From the NCBI GenBank assembly GCA_956465555.1, contig OY101125.1, positions 126,501 through 190,500 of the forward strand: a stretch of DNA of 64,000 nucleotides, in the 5' to 3' direction. This DNA is from Nitzschia sp. pyKryTriq1 (Eukaryota > Bacillariophyta > Bacillariophyceae > Bacillariales > Bacillariaceae). Under the pieces are notes generated by a model. It saw nothing but the letters and a program-made list of their open reading frames with translations, did not search any database and was not told the DNA's origin. Position 1 is the first letter of the stretch, and each line of letters opens with the position of its first letter. A program made the position numbers and the translations under genes. Shown here piece by piece: positions 62,119-64,000 of the stretch.

Positions 62119-64000
62119 TCATCGACGAGTTTCGACATGACCAGCGAAGTTCACCGCTTTGCTGGGGCTCTGTCTTTGGTCGTGCCTATGTAAAGATGCA
62201 TTGTCGTCCGAGTCATCGGAAGTATCTCCGTGTCCTTCTGGAAGAGGCAGCCGATTGAGTCTCTGTATTGAGCGATATCCCCCAAAGACGACAAGAGCAG
62301 CGAATCCAAGGCAGACACCCAGGACGACAGTATCCCGGTGTAGAAGTAGCTCTGCGACAGAAGGTTCTTCGCCGAGCTCTTCTTGAACCGCGACAAATAA
62401 ATTAAACATGCAAAGATGAACCACTGATCCCCAGAATACAGATCGGCTAAGTCCGATGTGAACTAGGGCTCGCTTCTTGCTGTTGAACCACTTCTCCAAC
62501 ATCTCAGTCGGTAAAGCTCGTCCTCGTTCGTCGAAAGCCTCCAAGAATTTGATCTTCTCCGTAGTGCCATCCTCAGTCTTGATTTCCATACCGAGATCGG
62601 TCGGTACCCAAAGGAATTCTCCTGCACACACGATAAATGGGTCAGCCAAGGCCATCAAGGACAGCCCATAATTGGCTACTGCAAATTTCACTACCAAAAG
62701 TGCCAAGAAGCCACTCGCTACCCAAAGGTCCCACCAATCTGTCTCTGTTTCTGGCGCAGACTCGAACACAAGCCTTCTCGCCGCTGTCGCATTGGTGCAA
62801 ATAGAGGTATTTCCAAGAAAAGTGATATTCTCGTTCGGTGTGTAGAGCATGCCTAATATACCGTATACACAAATAGAGAACCAAAACGACACGCATTGAA
62901 TGAGATGATGTGGAAATGCTTTGACGCACTTCATGGCCCGGACAAAACTTACAGTCGCTACCAGAGTATCCGTCTTCACAGACCTCAATAGGAACGTCAA
63001 ATCCTATCCTGGTCGCATTCTGAAGAAAGGCTTCTCGAATCCCTGACATGTGCTGGTTCGGGAAGGGGCAGCCACAATCGTCCTCGAAATGCACTACTTC
63101 CTTCAAGGTATCAATGATCGTGATTGCCGAAGAGCGGAACTGTGGTACCATTGGCACCAACTCTTCACATATCTCATTCAGTACCCATTGTCGATCCAGC
63201 AGATAGTCAGCGTCAACAAAACAAGGATCTCCGGCCCGCAGATTGTTCACAAACAATCGAATATCTGGGCTGTACCAAATGCCTCGAAAATATTCAACAC
63301 CCCACCATGCGGCAACAACAATACAAATAAAATATGGCTTTTGGACGCCAAATAAGAATCGTTTGATACCAGCCCATGCTGGCATCCGAAATAGGATCAA
63401 TGGCGAGGGGAAGAAGAGTGCAAGACACTGGTACCCAATGTACAGATAGCTGGCAACATCCACTTGGAACAAAATCTTCTCGGCTGTTTTCGTGGCAGTC
63501 GAAACAACGTTTTCAGGCACAGACACTGGGAAGCCCATAGTATAATTTCGACGTCGTTGTTCCGCGAATTGAAATTGATGGAATCGGTAGTCGTCCAGTT
63601 CTTGTTCATCTTCTGCCGTATGCTTTGGACATGGATAGGGGAAGGAGATGCACACCTCCCCACAGAATCTCTCACCGGCAAGGCCAGTTGCTTCGAATAC
63701 GATAGAATCCGGCAAAGTAGGACAGTCACACACCTCGGAGATGCATTCTCGACTCTGAGCTGCATCAATGGCTGCTTCAAGCGCCTTTTCGCAGTAACCT
63801 GGGAAGAACGAGCCCTGCTTCGTCCAGTCCTCCTTCTTGCCGGATACGACACCCGCGTTGGGGCATTGGAATGGCGGAACTCCGTACAATGCAGTGTCAT
63901 TGATAAGAGCTTGGTGAAAATTGGACATCAAGCCGAATTGTTGCCTCGCAGTTTCCAAGTTTGTCATGGTGAGCAGGCTCTGCCTTAATTCAGCAACCCC
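62119..64000 (-). CDS. Large polytopic membrane protein, 5' end beyond the window
   Basis: Exon 2 is 62852-62119 and exon 1 runs from 62953 upward. The intron 62952-62853 has donor GACT/GTAAGT and acceptor TATTAG. The frame is open past the ATG at 63967 to the window edge (VAELRQSLLT precedes it), so the N-terminus is probably missing. The visible part is about 580 residues. Its first half is Cys-rich and lumenal-looking (ECISEVCDCPTLP, FCGEVCISFPYPCP) and is followed by two membrane segments near YLYIGYQCLALFFPSPLILF and PYFICIVVAAWWGVEYF. A second Cys-containing loop ends in an EGF-like CEDGYSGSDC that forms across the splice. Three more helices follow (WVASGFLALLVVKFAVANYG, VFWGSVVHLCMFNLFVAV, VVLGVCLGFAALVVFGGY), then a charged tail. 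No family is recognised. Confidence 0.75.

Overview
The window is nuclear DNA of a photosynthetic stramenopile, most likely a diatom. Genes lie on both strands, with no operons. About half have short GT-AG introns of 66 to 141 nt, and TAA, TAG and TGA are all used as stops. The gene set is eukaryotic: U2AF small subunit, alpha-MPP, COX19, elongin B, SelO, a RECQ1-type helicase and a CCA-adding enzyme. An ABC1-family kinase begins with a signal peptide followed by an A-S-G-F sequence, which resembles the bipartite targeting signal of complex red plastids. The species call is inference; no rRNA or organelle marker is present.

Layout. 1-4.0 kb: the 3' end of one gene, then mostly non-coding DNA with a decayed reverse-transcriptase remnant. 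4.0-11.7 kb: a TPR membrane protein, an inositol phosphate kinase (ITPK1 type), a tRNA-Gln(UUG), a small unknown protein and an ankyrin protein. 11.8-19.3 kb: alpha-MPP and U2AF1 (divergent), a seven-exon GH29 fucosidase, and elongin B. 19.4-34.2 kb: two tandem minus-strand genes, one for a 394-residue acidic protein and one for a single-exon 4,348-residue giant. They share an N-terminal motif and a roughly 60-residue module that I cannot assign to any family. The giant also carries a second duplicated module, two very large charged-helix repeat arrays and an SH3BGR/glutaredoxin-like domain. 34.7-46 kb: COX19, a duplicated helical protein, CCA transferase, a STAND-type ATPase, and a one-chain FetB/FetA-like ABC transporter. 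46-64 kb: ABC1K kinase, GH3 glycosidase, a Cys-rich type II membrane protein, SelO, RecQ helicase, a type II glycosyltransferase, and a polytopic membrane protein that runs off the window.

Organisation. Five divergent pairs are separated by about 520 to 950 bp (MPP/U2AF1, giant/COX19, helical protein/CCA transferase, ABC transporter/ABC1K, SelO/RecQ). Convergent pairs are mostly 70 to 160 bp apart. Many gene-free gaps carry runs built on the self-complementary core TACCGGTA.

The genes do not form one pathway. They touch mitochondrial import and respiration (alpha-MPP, COX19), splicing and tRNA maturation (U2AF1, CCA enzyme), plastid regulation (ABC1K) and glycan turnover (GH29, GH3, GT). The strongest candidate for something undescribed is the giant repeat protein with its smaller neighbour.
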